From: Candidatus Nanopelagicaceae bacterium
Lineage (GTDB): Bacteria; Actinomycetota; Actinomycetes; Nanopelagicales; Nanopelagicaceae
Direction: 5' to 3'
Length of the DNA stretch: 40,040 bases
Assembly (NCBI GenBank): GCA_018882885.1
Contig: VERG01000014.1
Coordinates: forward strand, 1-40,040
Of this stretch, positions 31,925 through 39,949 are shown in pieces. The position numbers were made by a program, and so were the translations under genes. The stretch's first letter is position 1. Each line of letters starts with the position of its first letter. A model generated the notes under the pieces. It had not been told where the DNA came from, ran no database searches, and saw only the letters and a list, made by a program, of their open reading frames with translations.

Positions 31925-33992
31925 CAATTCTTTCGCGGTCAATATCGGCGGTAGCGATGAACTCCTTGCGTGGCGCCACCTCGTTGCCCATCAATAGTTC
32001 AAACATCTTTTCAGCCTCGGCCGCATCTTTGATTGTGATGCGACGCAAAGTACGGTGATCTGGATCCATGGTTGTCTCCCGAAGCTGGTCAGCATCCATT
32101 TCACCTAGACCTTTGTAACGCTGGATTGGCTCTTTCCAACGCTTGCCATTTTTCTTCAAATCATTTAGCAGCTTTTTCATTTCATCATCGGAGTAGGTGT
32201 AATGCACCTCGCCCTTCTTGCCTCCCCCACCCATAACTTCAATTCGATGTAGTGGCGGAATTGCTGCAAAGACTCGACCATCATCAATTAGAGGTTTCAT
32301 ATAGCGATACAACAAGGTAAGCATCAAACATCTTATGTGCGCACCATCAACATCGGCATCTGACATCAAGATGACTCGTCCGTACCTGGCATCTTCTAAT
32401 GAAAAAGATTTTCCAGAGCCAGCGCCGATTACCTGAATGATTGCCGCGCATTCCGCGTTATCAAGCATCTGTGACAATGATGCCTTTTGCACATTAAGTA
32501 TCTTGCCCTTCAACGGCAAGATGGCTTGGAACTCTGAGTTACGAGCCGCTTTAGTAGTTCCCAAAGCTGATTCACCCTCAACGATAAACAACTCAGTTCT
32601 AGATACATCTTCAGAACGGCAATCAGATAACTTTGCTGGCAGCGATGAGCTCTCAAGAGCATTCTTTCTCCGCTGCAACTCTTTATGGGCGCGGGCTGAG
32701 ATTCTGGTTCGTGATGCGTTTGCAACCTTCTCCAAAATCAACAAGCCATTGGCTTTATCAATGCGCTTTGTAGTTGTGAAAAACTTCTTCAACTCATCTG
32801 AAACAACCTGCTGCACAATTCGGGTAACCGCCGGGGTACCCAAAACCTCTTTGGTTTGACCCTCAAACTGAGGTTCTGACATACGTACTGTTACAACGGC
32901 GGTCAAACCTTCGACAATGTCATCCTTAATTACATCTTGTTCATTTTTCTTCAAGACACCTTTGGAACGTAGAAACTCATTAAAGGTTTTGGTTAGAGCT
33001 TTTTCAAATCCCTGAACATGGGTTCCACCCTTTGGGGTAGCAATAATATTTACAAAGGATCTAACCGTGGTTTCATAGCCGTTGCCCCATTTGACGGCGA
33101 TATCTACATCCATATCCCGTTCAACCTCTTTAGGTTCGAGATGACCTTTCTCATCCAGAACTGGAACGGTCTCTTGATAGTGGCCCTTACCGGTTAAGCG
33201 GATTACATCGCCAACAGCTTGATCAGGTTGAATAAAGTCGCAGTACTCTGAGATGCCGCCTTTGTGGAAGAAAGTTTGTGAGCTTTTATCTTTAGTGCGA
33301 TTGTCATTTACTACCAGTGTTAAACCCGGAACCAAATATGAGGTTTGTCGAGCACGGGTATAAATCTCTTCTAAGTCATACTCTGCATCTTTTAGGAATA
33401 TTTGCTTGTCCGACCACCACTTAACTCTGGTGCCGGTTACCTTTGAGGAAATTTTTCCAATGACGCGCAACCCAGATTGCGGTTCAAATGAGGCATTAGG
33501 TCCATCGCCATCAAATACCCCAGCAACGCCACGCTTGAACGACATCCAATAAATCTTGCCTTCACGATCTACCTCGACATCAAGACGAGATGAAAGCGCA
33601 TTTACAACCGAAGCTCCAACACCATGTAGACCACCAGTGGCTGCATATGAGCCGCCGCCAAACTTTCCACCTGCGTGCAGTTTGGTCATAACAACTTCAA
33701 CGCCGGTTAATCCTGTCTTTGGTTCCTTATCGACTGGGATGCCTCGACCATCATCATGGACCTCTACTGAGCCATCTTTTTCTAAATTAATCTCAATCTT
33801 CTTGCAATAACCAGCAAGTGATTCATCTACCGCGTTATCAATTATCTCCCACAAGCAATGCATCAATCCGCGGCCATCGGTTGAACCGATATACATTCCG
33901 GGACGTTTGCGGACCGCATCTAACCCCTCAAGAACAGAGAGATCTTTTGCGGAGTAAGAGGTTTCTACGCTGCGATTATCTTTGTCAGCCAC
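31917..33992 (-). CDS. parE: DNA topoisomerase IV subunit B
   Basis: ATPase and TOPRIM subunit of a type IIA topoisomerase. From GTG 33992 it is 691 residues. The GHKL ATPase part has EIIDNAVDESLAG, DDGRGIPVD, KLHAGGKFGGGSY and GLHGVGASVVNAL. The TOPRIM part has VEGESALGTTKAARNSEFQ, the metal DxD in MSDADVDGAH, and the C-terminal RYKGLGEMDADQL. EGESALGT (rather than EGDSAGGS of GyrB) marks the actinobacterial ParE-like form. TTG 34001 gives three more residues but sits on the TACCCT box (34006-34001), so GTG is preferred. Its partner parC is convergent, not in an operon. Confidence 0.92.
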   Translation of the reverse strand: MADKDNRSVETSYSAKDLSVLEGLDAVRKRPGMYIGSTDGRGLMHCLWEIIDNAVDESLAGYCKKIEINLEKDGSVEVHDDGRGIPVDKEPKTGLTGVEVVMTKLHAGGKFGGGSYAATGGLHGVGASVVNALSSRLDVEVDREGKIYWMSFKRGVAGVFDGDGPNASFEPQSGLRVIGKISSKVTGTRVKWWSDKQIFLKDAEYDLEEIYTRARQTSYLVPGLTLVVNDNRTKDKSSQTFFHKGGISEYCDFIQPDQAVGDVIRLTGKGHYQETVPVLDEKGHLEPKEVERDMDVDIAVKWGNGYETTVRSFVNIIATPKGGTHVQGFEKALTKTFNEFLRSKGVLKKNEQDVIKDDIVEGLTAVVTVRMSEPQFEGQTKEVLGTPAVTRIVQQVVSDELKKFFTTTKRIDKANGLLILEKVANASRTRISARAHKELQRRKNALESSSLPAKLSDCRSEDVSRTELFIVEGESALGTTKAARNSEFQAILPLKGKILNVQKASLSQMLDNAECAAIIQVIGAGSGKSFSLEDARYGRVILMSDADVDGAHIRCLMLTLLYRYMKPLIDDGRVFAAIPPLHRIEVMGGGGKKGEVHYTYSDDEMKKLLNDLKKNGKRWKEPIQRYKGLGEMDADQLRETTMDPDHRTLRRITIKDAAEAEKMFELLMGNEVAPRKEFIATADIDRERIDA

Positions 33993-34000
33993 GATGCGCA

Positions 34001-34006
34001 AGGGTA
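34001..34006 (-). promoter_or_regulatory. -10 box for a parE transcript
   Basis: TACCCT on the minus strand ends 8 nt before the parE GTG at 33992. The same hexamer precedes metF and aroG. There is no convincing Shine-Dalgarno. Confidence 0.35.
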
Positions 34007-34184
34007 TCTATCACCCTCAATGCAGAGTGGATTACGCGCCGATGAGGCTGAGAATTTGTCGATAATTTCACAAAATCAGGCGAGAAAAGTAAAAATGTAT
34101 CGTTTTAACCTGCGGGGAATAAGTAAGAGGTGGTTTGATGTTCCACTGTAAGTATCTGTACGAGGTAAGAAAGGTAGGCTCCAA
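34007..34184. other. Largest gene-free gap, between parE and the DUF7455-like gene
   Basis: Within the gap is an 18-codon frame on the plus strand (34095-34151, beginning MYRFNLRG) with no convincing ribosome-binding site. A TTGATG at 34135-34140 could be a -35 box, but no good -10 follows. I see no RNA gene, repeat or hairpin. Confidence 0.3.
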
Positions 34185-34403
34185 ATGACCGAGAACGTAG
34201 TACTCGACTCCACGCCCCTTAACGCCCTTGACCGCTGTGACCGTTGTGGCGCGCAGGCTTATGTTCGCGCAGTTATGGCAAATGGATTTGAATTACTTTT
34301 CTGTGGTCATCATGCCAAGAAATACCAAGAGGGTCTGGCAAATGCTGCTACCCGAATTGATGATGAAACCGCTCGACTTAGCGAAGGATCAACGGCGCAA
34401 TAA
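34185..34403 (+). CDS. DUF7455-like small zinc-ribbon protein
   Basis: A 72-residue protein with RCDRCGAQAYVRA and LLFCGHHAKKY, a CxxC...CxxH arrangement that suggests one bound metal ion. Such proteins are widespread in actinobacteria near the primary sigma factor and ParE genes, as here, but no function is established. The C-terminal 20 residues are charged and probably flexible. AAGG lies 13 bases before the ATG, so the ribosome-binding site is weak. The final 26 bases overlap the convergent FAD oxidoreductase. Confidence 0.82.
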   Translation: MTENVVLDSTPLNALDRCDRCGAQAYVRAVMANGFELLFCGHHAKKYQEGLANAATRIDDETARLSEGSTAQ

Positions 34404-35721
34404 GCTTTGAGACCACGCTAGCTCTATTTGTTAAAGCTTCTTCTCGATCTGCAACACCACTTAATTTAACTAAGCTGTTCACCGCTAAATAACGTAGGGG
34501 CTCAGGTTCCCAACTACGAATCCTTCGATTCACAAAATGTAAACCAGTTAACTCGTTTGAATTTCCAACAACCAAATTGGAGATGATTTTTGCCGCGAGA
34601 TAACTCATTGTTACGCCATCGCCGGCGTAGCCACCTAGTCGTCCAAATCCAGTACTTGGATCAAATTGAATGTAAGGCTCCCAATCACGGGTAATGGCTA
34701 CCGCTCCACCCCAGGCATGGGTAAAGGAAACATCCTTTAACTGCGGAAACCATTTTTTCGCTAATTTACGGATGTTTTCATGAACTAAAACCGTGTATTC
34801 CTTACTTTCTTCTAATCGAGATTTAAATGGATAGGTAGCGCCTCTACCTCCTATGGCAAGCCGATCATCGGAGGTACGTTGAGCGTAATTAATCAGATGT
34901 GAACCTTCAGCAAAGGTAAATCGCTCTGCAACTCCAACCTCATCCCAGAAGCCCTGCGATAAAGGCTCTGTGGCAACCATTTGAGAGTAGAGCGGTATGA
35001 ATTCACGCCGTGCTGCGCCATAAACCTCAGTAGCCTGAATAACTACTTGGGTCTTTACTCTCTGACTATTTACTAGAACGCCCTGCTGTATGGGGGTAGC
35101 AAAGCAGTGTTCAAAGAGATCTACCTGTCTGAGCTTTAAGTATTCAAATAAGCCATTTAGTAAGCCAATGGGATTTACGGTTGCACACTCTGGATTGAAT
35201 AGGCCTCCACGCGCATCGCTAACCCTTATTAATTTAGAAAGTTCATCGGCAGTTTTCCAGATATGAAACTCATCTGCGGCCGCACGCAACCTGGTTTCTT
35301 GGGCTGCATTTCTAGCAAACATTACGGTGCCTGATTTGGTGAAGTTGGATTTCGGGGCAAAACTCTGGGAAAAATCACCGATCTCATTAATGGAGGTAAT
35401 TAAAGAGTCAAATAATGCATTTGCTTGATCTAAGCCATGTCGTTTGATTAGCGTGGATCGGGAGACTGGATAATCAGAGGAGGCCCAACCACCATTTCTA
35501 CCGCTGGCCCCAAATCCAAAAGTTTTAGCTTCAAATACCGCAATCTTTAACTTTGAATTGAGATTAATTAAATGATACGCGGACCAGAGCCCGGAAAATC
35601 CTCCACCGATGATTGCAACATCATATGAATCTGCAATCTGCTGTGTGGGTTCAAAGCGCTCTGCGGAATCAGCCCAGAGCGAGTTATTCGGCTTGGAATC
35701 CGGCTTCGCGGTGGGAGCCAT
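34378..35721 (-). CDS. FAD-dependent oxidoreductase of the DAO/OrdL (PuuB-like) family
   Basis: A 447-residue flavoprotein of the glycine/D-amino acid oxidase family, most like gamma-glutamylputrescine oxidase-type OrdL proteins. DVAIIGGGFSGLWSAYHL binds FAD and is followed by FGASGRNGGWASSDYP, a segment typical of this group. The C-terminal GRLGGYAGDGVTMSYLAAK supplies the rest of the flavin pocket. ATG 35721 was chosen because the upstream frame to 35805 lies in the CDGSH gene. The start overlaps that gene by 38 bases. Substrate (an amine or amino acid) is not known. Confidence 0.87.
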   Translation of the reverse strand: MAPTAKPDSKPNNSLWADSAERFEPTQQIADSYDVAIIGGGFSGLWSAYHLINLNSKLKIAVFEAKTFGFGASGRNGGWASSDYPVSRSTLIKRHGLDQANALFDSLITSINEIGDFSQSFAPKSNFTKSGTVMFARNAAQETRLRAAADEFHIWKTADELSKLIRVSDARGGLFNPECATVNPIGLLNGLFEYLKLRQVDLFEHCFATPIQQGVLVNSQRVKTQVVIQATEVYGAARREFIPLYSQMVATEPLSQGFWDEVGVAERFTFAEGSHLINYAQRTSDDRLAIGGRGATYPFKSRLEESKEYTVLVHENIRKLAKKWFPQLKDVSFTHAWGGAVAITRDWEPYIQFDPSTGFGRLGGYAGDGVTMSYLAAKIISNLVVGNSNELTGLHFVNRRIRSWEPEPLRYLAVNSLVKLSGVADREEALTNRASVVSKLIAPLILR

Positions 35722-35875
35722 CGCAGAATGGTTTTTCTTTGGAGTGGCCGCAGCGGCAAAGCGAGAAGTTTTCCTTGGTTTCGATGACATTGCCATCGGC
35801 ATCAATAAAATCCGCGGTTCCAGTTACTCGAACAGAACCATTTGGCTTCACATAAATCTTTACTCGATCTGACAT
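35684..35875 (-). CDS. CDGSH iron-sulfur domain protein
   Basis: A 63-residue protein with a perfect CDGSH motif C-x-C-x2-S-x3-P-x-C-D-G-S-H (Cys 40, Cys 42, Cys 51, His 55), which binds a [2Fe-2S] cluster as in mitoNEET. There is no membrane anchor, so it is probably a soluble electron carrier or redox sensor. AGGAG lies seven bases before the ATG. It starts nine bases after the rpoD stop and overlaps the FAD oxidoreductase start by 38 bases. It may transfer electrons to that flavoprotein (inference). Confidence 0.92.
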   Translation of the reverse strand: MSDRVKIYVKPNGSVRVTGTADFIDADGNVIETKENFSLCRCGHSKEKPFCDGSHREAGFQAE

Positions 35876-35884
35876 TACTAACTC

Positions 35885-37372
35885 CTAATCTAGATAATCG
35901 CGAAGTACTTGAGAGCGCGATGGGTGGCGCAGCTTGGACATAGTCTTTGATTCAATTTGGCGAATTCGTTCGCGTGTCACTCCATAAACCTTGCCGATCT
36001 CATCAAGGGTCTTTGGCTGACCATCGGTTAGACCAAAACGCATCGCTACTACCCCGGCCTCACGCTCTGACAAAGTATCTAGAACTGAGTGGAGCTGCTC
36101 CTGCAACAATGTGAAGGAGACCGCATCAGCTGGAACGATCGCCTCAGAGTCTTCAATCAAATCACCGAACTCTGAATCTCCTTCTTCACCAAGTGGAGTG
36201 TGAAGTGAGATTGGCTCGCGGCCATACTTCTGAACCTCAACCACCTTCTCTGGGGTCATATCTAGTTCTTTTGCCAACTCCTCTGGGGTCGGTTCGCGAC
36301 CTAGATCCTGCAACATCTGACGTTGTACACGTGCCAATTTGTTGATGACCTCAACCATGTGCACTGGAATACGAATGGTTCGAGCCTGATCTGCCATTGC
36401 GCGGGTGATGGCTTGGCGAATCCACCAGGTTGCATAAGTTGAGAACTTGTAACCCTTTGTGTAATCAAACTTTTCTACTGCGCGGATAAGTCCTAGGTTT
36501 CCTTCTTGAATTAGATCCAAGAACAACATGCCGCGACCGGTATAGCGCTTTGCAAGTGAGACGACCAGACGCAAGTTAGCCTCTAGCAGATGGTTTTTCG
36601 CACGTTTTCCATCTTCGGCAATCCACTCCAACTCACGCTTAAGTGAGCGATCTAGTTTTTCAGCGGAGTTCAAACGTTCTTCAGCAAATAATCCCGCTTC
36701 AATACGCATCGCAAGCTCAACCTCAAGCTCTGCATTTAGAAGAGCTACACGGCCAATCTGCTTTAGATAATCCTTAACCGGGTCTGCGGTGGCACCTGCG
36801 GTCAAAACTGTCTGAGGTGGCGCGTCATCTTCTTCAGAATCCTTAAGGGTGAACTCGCCCTCTTCCTGCTTTGCCTCTTCATTTAAATTAACAACGCGAA
36901 CATCTGATTGTGCATCGGTAACTTCTTCGCCAGAATCTGCGACAAGTTTTTCTAAATCCTCTAACTCAACCTCTTCAAGCTCTACATCTTCGCCATCAAT
37001 CTTCTCAACAAGTTTTTTACCTGATGGCTTTGTTGTCGCAGCTGTATCTACAGTTTGCCCGCCTACTGGTTGACCGGCAGCGACAGCCTTCATCGCCTCA
37101 AGTTCAGCTTTGGTTGGGAATCTGCGTGGACCTTTTTTCTCTACAGGCGCGGCCGCTTGAGCTTGCTTTGCGGCTTTCATCGCCTCGAGCTCAGCTTTGG
37201 TTGGGAATCTACGTGGACCTTTTTTCTCTACTGGCTTCTCAATCTTGGAGTTTTTCTTAACTGGTTTTTTGGCTGGTGCCGCTTTGGCAACTTTCTTAGG
37301 TGCAGATTTCTTCGCACTAGTTGCAACGCTCTTTTTCTTTGGAGCGTTTTTGGGCGCACGAGTTACAGCCAC
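35885..37372 (-). CDS. rpoD: Primary sigma factor (RpoD/HrdB/SigA)
   Basis: Housekeeping sigma-70. The 495-residue protein has a Lys/Ala/Pro-rich N-terminus with two copies of [18 protein letters not shown], then an acidic stretch. Region 1.2 follows ([16 protein letters not shown]), region 2 ([55 protein letters not shown]), region 3 and region 4.2 ([20 protein letters not shown]). Promoter recognition residues match other group 1 factors. A TATAAT box is at 37454-37449 and a small hairpin lies in the leader. The gene is followed directly by the CDGSH protein. Confidence 0.96.
   Translation of the reverse strand: MAVTRAPKNAPKKKSVATSAKKSAPKKVAKAAPAKKPVKKNSKIEKPVEKKGPRRFPTKAELEAMKAAKQAQAAAPVEKKGPRRFPTKAELEAMKAVAAGQPVGGQTVDTAATTKPSGKKLVEKIDGEDVELEEVELEDLEKLVADSGEEVTDAQSDVRVVNLNEEAKQEEGEFTLKDSEEDDAPPQTVLTAGATADPVKDYLKQIGRVALLNAELEVELAMRIEAGLFAEERLNSAEKLDRSLKRELEWIAEDGKRAKNHLLEANLRLVVSLAKRYTGRGMLFLDLIQEGNLGLIRAVEKFDYTKGYKFSTYATWWIRQAITRAMADQARTIRIPVHMVEVINKLARVQRQMLQDLGREPTPEELAKELDMTPEKVVEVQKYGREPISLHTPLGEEGDSEFGDLIEDSEAIVPADAVSFTLLQEQLHSVLDTLSEREAGVVAMRFGLTDGQPKTLDEIGKVYGVTRERIRQIESKTMSKLRHPSRSQVLRDYLD
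37091..37231 (-). repeat. Duplicated segment inside rpoD
   Basis: Bases 37091-37144 and 37178-37231 match at 51 of 54 positions, 87 bases apart. They encode two copies of a basic [18 protein letters not shown] module in the N-terminal extension. Confidence 0.9.
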
Positions 37373-37392
37373 GAAATAATCCTTTGTTAATT

Positions 37393-37409
37393 TCTGACGA
37401 ATTGTCAGA
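37393..37409 (-). promoter_or_regulatory. Hairpin in the rpoD leader
   Basis: A perfect inverted repeat, TCTGAC and GTCAGA around a five-base loop. It lies about 20 bases before the rpoD ATG and downstream of the predicted TATAAT, so it should fold in the mRNA leader. It may also be a protein-binding palindrome. Confidence 0.45.
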
Positions 37410-37448
37410 GCTACTTGCCAGCCATTTGGGGAGATTGGCTATGGCTAT

Positions 37449-37454
37449 ATTATA
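37449..37454 (-). promoter_or_regulatory. -10 box of the rpoD promoter
   Basis: TATAAT on the minus strand in the 116-base gap between metX and rpoD. The predicted leader is about 70 bases. The -35 area (TGCATT at 18 bases) is weak. Confidence 0.55.
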
Positions 37455-37488
37455 AATTGTCCACAGGCCGAAATGCACATTTAAAGAG

Positions 37489-38586
37489 TTATCGACGGCT
37501 GGCGTGGGCCAAATCCAAGCTCTCTCTGATGATTTGCCCGACAGTTTCAACCTCAATTAGGAAGCCATCGTGACCAAAGGGCGAGGAGATCTGCTTTAAA
37601 GGGGCGGCGGTAGGGGTCAGATCAACTATTTCCTTTTGGAGCCGGGGAGGAAATAGACGATCGGTATCGATTGAAGCTACTACCACTGGAACCTGGGTTT
37701 GAGCCAAGGCCGCAGCTACCCCACCTCTTTCCCGACCAATATCGTGAGAGTTCATAGCCTCAGTTAGCGCAATGTAGGTATTGGCATCAAATCTTTTTTG
37801 CAGCTTCAAGGCTTGATGATCCAGGTAAGAGGCCACCGCATACCTACCGGTGTCATCCCCCTGCATGTCCCGACCAAAACGCATATCCATTTCATACTCG
37901 GTGCGATAGGTCAGATGGGCGATCTTGCGTGCGATTCCCATTCCCTCTACCGGCCCTTTTTCCAATTCATAGTAATCACCATTGTTGTAAAACGGATCAG
38001 CTTTAATTGCGTGAATCTGAGTAGCAGCGGTACCAATTTGATCTCCAGTTGCTACAGCCGATGAGCCGATGGTGCAGATAGCGCCAACTTTTTCTGGATG
38101 GGTAATAGCCCACTCCAGCGCCCTCATGCCACCAAGTGAAGGACCTACAGATAGTAAGTAATTTGCAATTCCTAGTTGTTCACTAAATTTCACTTCGGCG
38201 GCAACCATGTCGCGGATTGAAAGAAAGGGGAAACGCGATCCCCATCGCCTGCCATCGGGTGCCAACGATGAAGGACCGGTACTCCCTTGGCATCCACCAA
38301 CAACATTTGGGCAGATGACAAAGTATTTATCGGTTTCAAAGGGAAGTCCTGGGCCAACCATCTCTGGCCACCAAGAAGGTACATCAGACCAACCTGTTAA
38401 AGCATGATTAATCAAAATCGCGTTTGATTTTTCACCGTTTAACTCTCCCCAACTTTGATAAGCGATTGTTACATCAGGCAAAACCTCACCTGACTCCAAC
38501 TCTAAATCACCTAACTTATGGAATTTGCGGGCGCCTGGATCATGGAACTCCAGCCAGGCGCCGGTTACCGTATGAGTAATACTCAT
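37489..38586 (-). CDS. metX: Homoserine O-acyltransferase (MetX type)
   Basis: Activates L-homoserine, normally with acetyl-CoA, for methionine synthesis. The 365-residue alpha/beta-hydrolase has NHALTGWSDVP and the nucleophile elbow SVGPSLGGMRALEW with Ser 150. The Asp and His of the triad lie in SIDTDRLFPP and FGHDGFLIE. Length and order fit MetX. MetX proteins can be acetyl- or succinyl-specific, and the acyl group is not certain from sequence alone. Its ATG follows the metY stop with no gap (TAAATG), so it is coupled to metY and shares the SAM riboswitch. Confidence 0.94.
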   Translation of the reverse strand: MSITHTVTGAWLEFHDPGARKFHKLGDLELESGEVLPDVTIAYQSWGELNGEKSNAILINHALTGWSDVPSWWPEMVGPGLPFETDKYFVICPNVVGGCQGSTGPSSLAPDGRRWGSRFPFLSIRDMVAAEVKFSEQLGIANYLLSVGPSLGGMRALEWAITHPEKVGAICTIGSSAVATGDQIGTAATQIHAIKADPFYNNGDYYELEKGPVEGMGIARKIAHLTYRTEYEMDMRFGRDMQGDDTGRYAVASYLDHQALKLQKRFDANTYIALTEAMNSHDIGRERGGVAAALAQTQVPVVVASIDTDRLFPPRLQKEIVDLTPTAAPLKQISSPFGHDGFLIEVETVGQIIRESLDLAHASRR

Positions 38587-39909
38587 TTATTTCGCAGCAG
38601 CAAAAGCTTTTTCAAGATCGGCTTTAATGTCGGCGATATTTTCAATACCGAGACTTAAGCGAACTAATCCTGGAGTAACACCCGCTTGCAACTGCTCCGC
38701 TGGGGTTAATTGAGAGTGAGTGGTTGAAGCTGGATGAATAGCCAGCGAGCGCACATCACCGATATTGGCTACATGAGAGAAGATATTCAAGGCCTCAATA
38801 AACTTCTTTCCGGCCTCAACACCGCCTTTGATTTCAAAGGATAAAACTGAGCCACTACCCCGAGGGCAATACTTCTTCGCAAGAGCATTCCATGGCGAAG
38901 ATGGAAGTGATGCGTAATTAACCTTCTCAACCTGCGGGTGTTGTTCCAACCAACTAGCTACCGCAAGAGCGTTATCTACATGGCGCTCGATGCGAAGTGA
39001 GAGGGTCTCTAAACCCTGCGCCAATAACCAGGCATTAAATGGAGCAACCGCTGCACCAATATCACGTAACAAGGTTAAGCGAATCTTGAAAATGTAAGCC
39101 AAATTCGCACCAAATGCCGAGCCTACGCCGAGAGCTTGGGCGTAAACCAAGCCGTGATAGCTCGGATCGGGTTGGTTAAAGTTTTTGAAACGATCTGGAT
39201 GCTTCGCATAATCAAATTTACCGGCATCAACAATTGCGCCAACTACAGCGTTGCCATGTCCAGATAAAAATTTAGTCGCGGAGTGCACAACTACATCTGC
39301 ACCATGTTCGATTGGTCTAATCAAAAATGGTGTCGCTACTGTGTTATCGACAATCAGTGGCACTCCTACTGAGTGAGCAACTTCAGCAACAGCCGCAATA
39401 TCTAGAACATCATTTTTAGGATTAGCAATAGTCTCGCCAAAGAAAGCCTTGGTGTTTGGACGTACCGCTTTCTTCCAACTCTCCGGATCCTCTGGATTCT
39501 CAACAAAGGTGACCTCAATACCAAACTTCGGCAAGGTGTAATGGAAAAGGTTGTAGGTACCGCCATAGAGTGAAGGCGAAGAAACAACATGATCACCGGC
39601 TTCTGCAACATTCAAAATAGCAAATGTTGTTGCGGCAGATCCCGATGAAACTAACAATGCAGCAACTCCACCTTCTAGCGAAGCGATGCGCTGTTCCACG
39701 GCATCCTGTGTTGGATTCATGATGCGGGTGTAGATGTTTCCTAACTCTGCCAAACCAAATAAATCAGCTGCATGTTTGGTATCGCGGAACTGATACGCGG
39801 TGGTTTGGTAGAGAGGTAACGCTCTTGCTCCGGTAGCTGGATCTGGAACCTGCCCGGCATGAACCTGACGGGTTTCAAACTCGGCATTACTTACGGAAAA
39901 AGATGACAT
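38587..39909 (-). CDS. metY: O-acetylhomoserine sulfhydrylase (MetY)
   Basis: PLP enzyme of the Cys/Met metabolism family that makes homocysteine from O-acetylhomoserine and sulfide. The 440-residue protein begins FETRQVHAGQVPDPATGARA and has YTRIMNPTQDAVEQRIASLEG. VDNTVATPFLIRPIEHGADV holds the PLP-ring aspartate, and VVHSATKFLSGHGN the Schiff-base lysine. ATG 39909 was chosen because GGGGAGG lies seven bases upstream and homologues start here. An ATG-like extension to 39960 would lie in the riboswitch. First gene of metY-metX. Confidence 0.95.
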   Translation of the reverse strand: MSSFSVSNAEFETRQVHAGQVPDPATGARALPLYQTTAYQFRDTKHAADLFGLAELGNIYTRIMNPTQDAVEQRIASLEGGVAALLVSSGSAATTFAILNVAEAGDHVVSSPSLYGGTYNLFHYTLPKFGIEVTFVENPEDPESWKKAVRPNTKAFFGETIANPKNDVLDIAAVAEVAHSVGVPLIVDNTVATPFLIRPIEHGADVVVHSATKFLSGHGNAVVGAIVDAGKFDYAKHPDRFKNFNQPDPSYHGLVYAQALGVGSAFGANLAYIFKIRLTLLRDIGAAVAPFNAWLLAQGLETLSLRIERHVDNALAVASWLEQHPQVEKVNYASLPSSPWNALAKKYCPRGSGSVLSFEIKGGVEAGKKFIEALNIFSHVANIGDVRSLAIHPASTTHSQLTPAEQLQAGVTPGLVRLSLGIENIADIKADLEKAFAAAK

Positions 39910-39943
39910 GAAATAACCTCCCCAAATATCAGGGGGCCTGACT
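39910..39943 (-). promoter_or_regulatory. Translational expression platform of the SAM riboswitch
   Basis: Two alternative stems use the same bases: TCAGG/CCTGA around CCC, and CCCC pairing with the GGGG of the GGGGAGG ribosome-binding site. No U-rich terminator is present, so control is most likely at translation. Confidence 0.55.
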
Positions 39944-39949
39944 AACTTT

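Noticed and set aside
36849-37390. Several plus-strand open frames opposite rpoD
   Set aside because: They are Ser-rich or Phe/Leu-rich shadows of the Lys/Ala/Glu-rich sigma factor N-terminus with no start signals.
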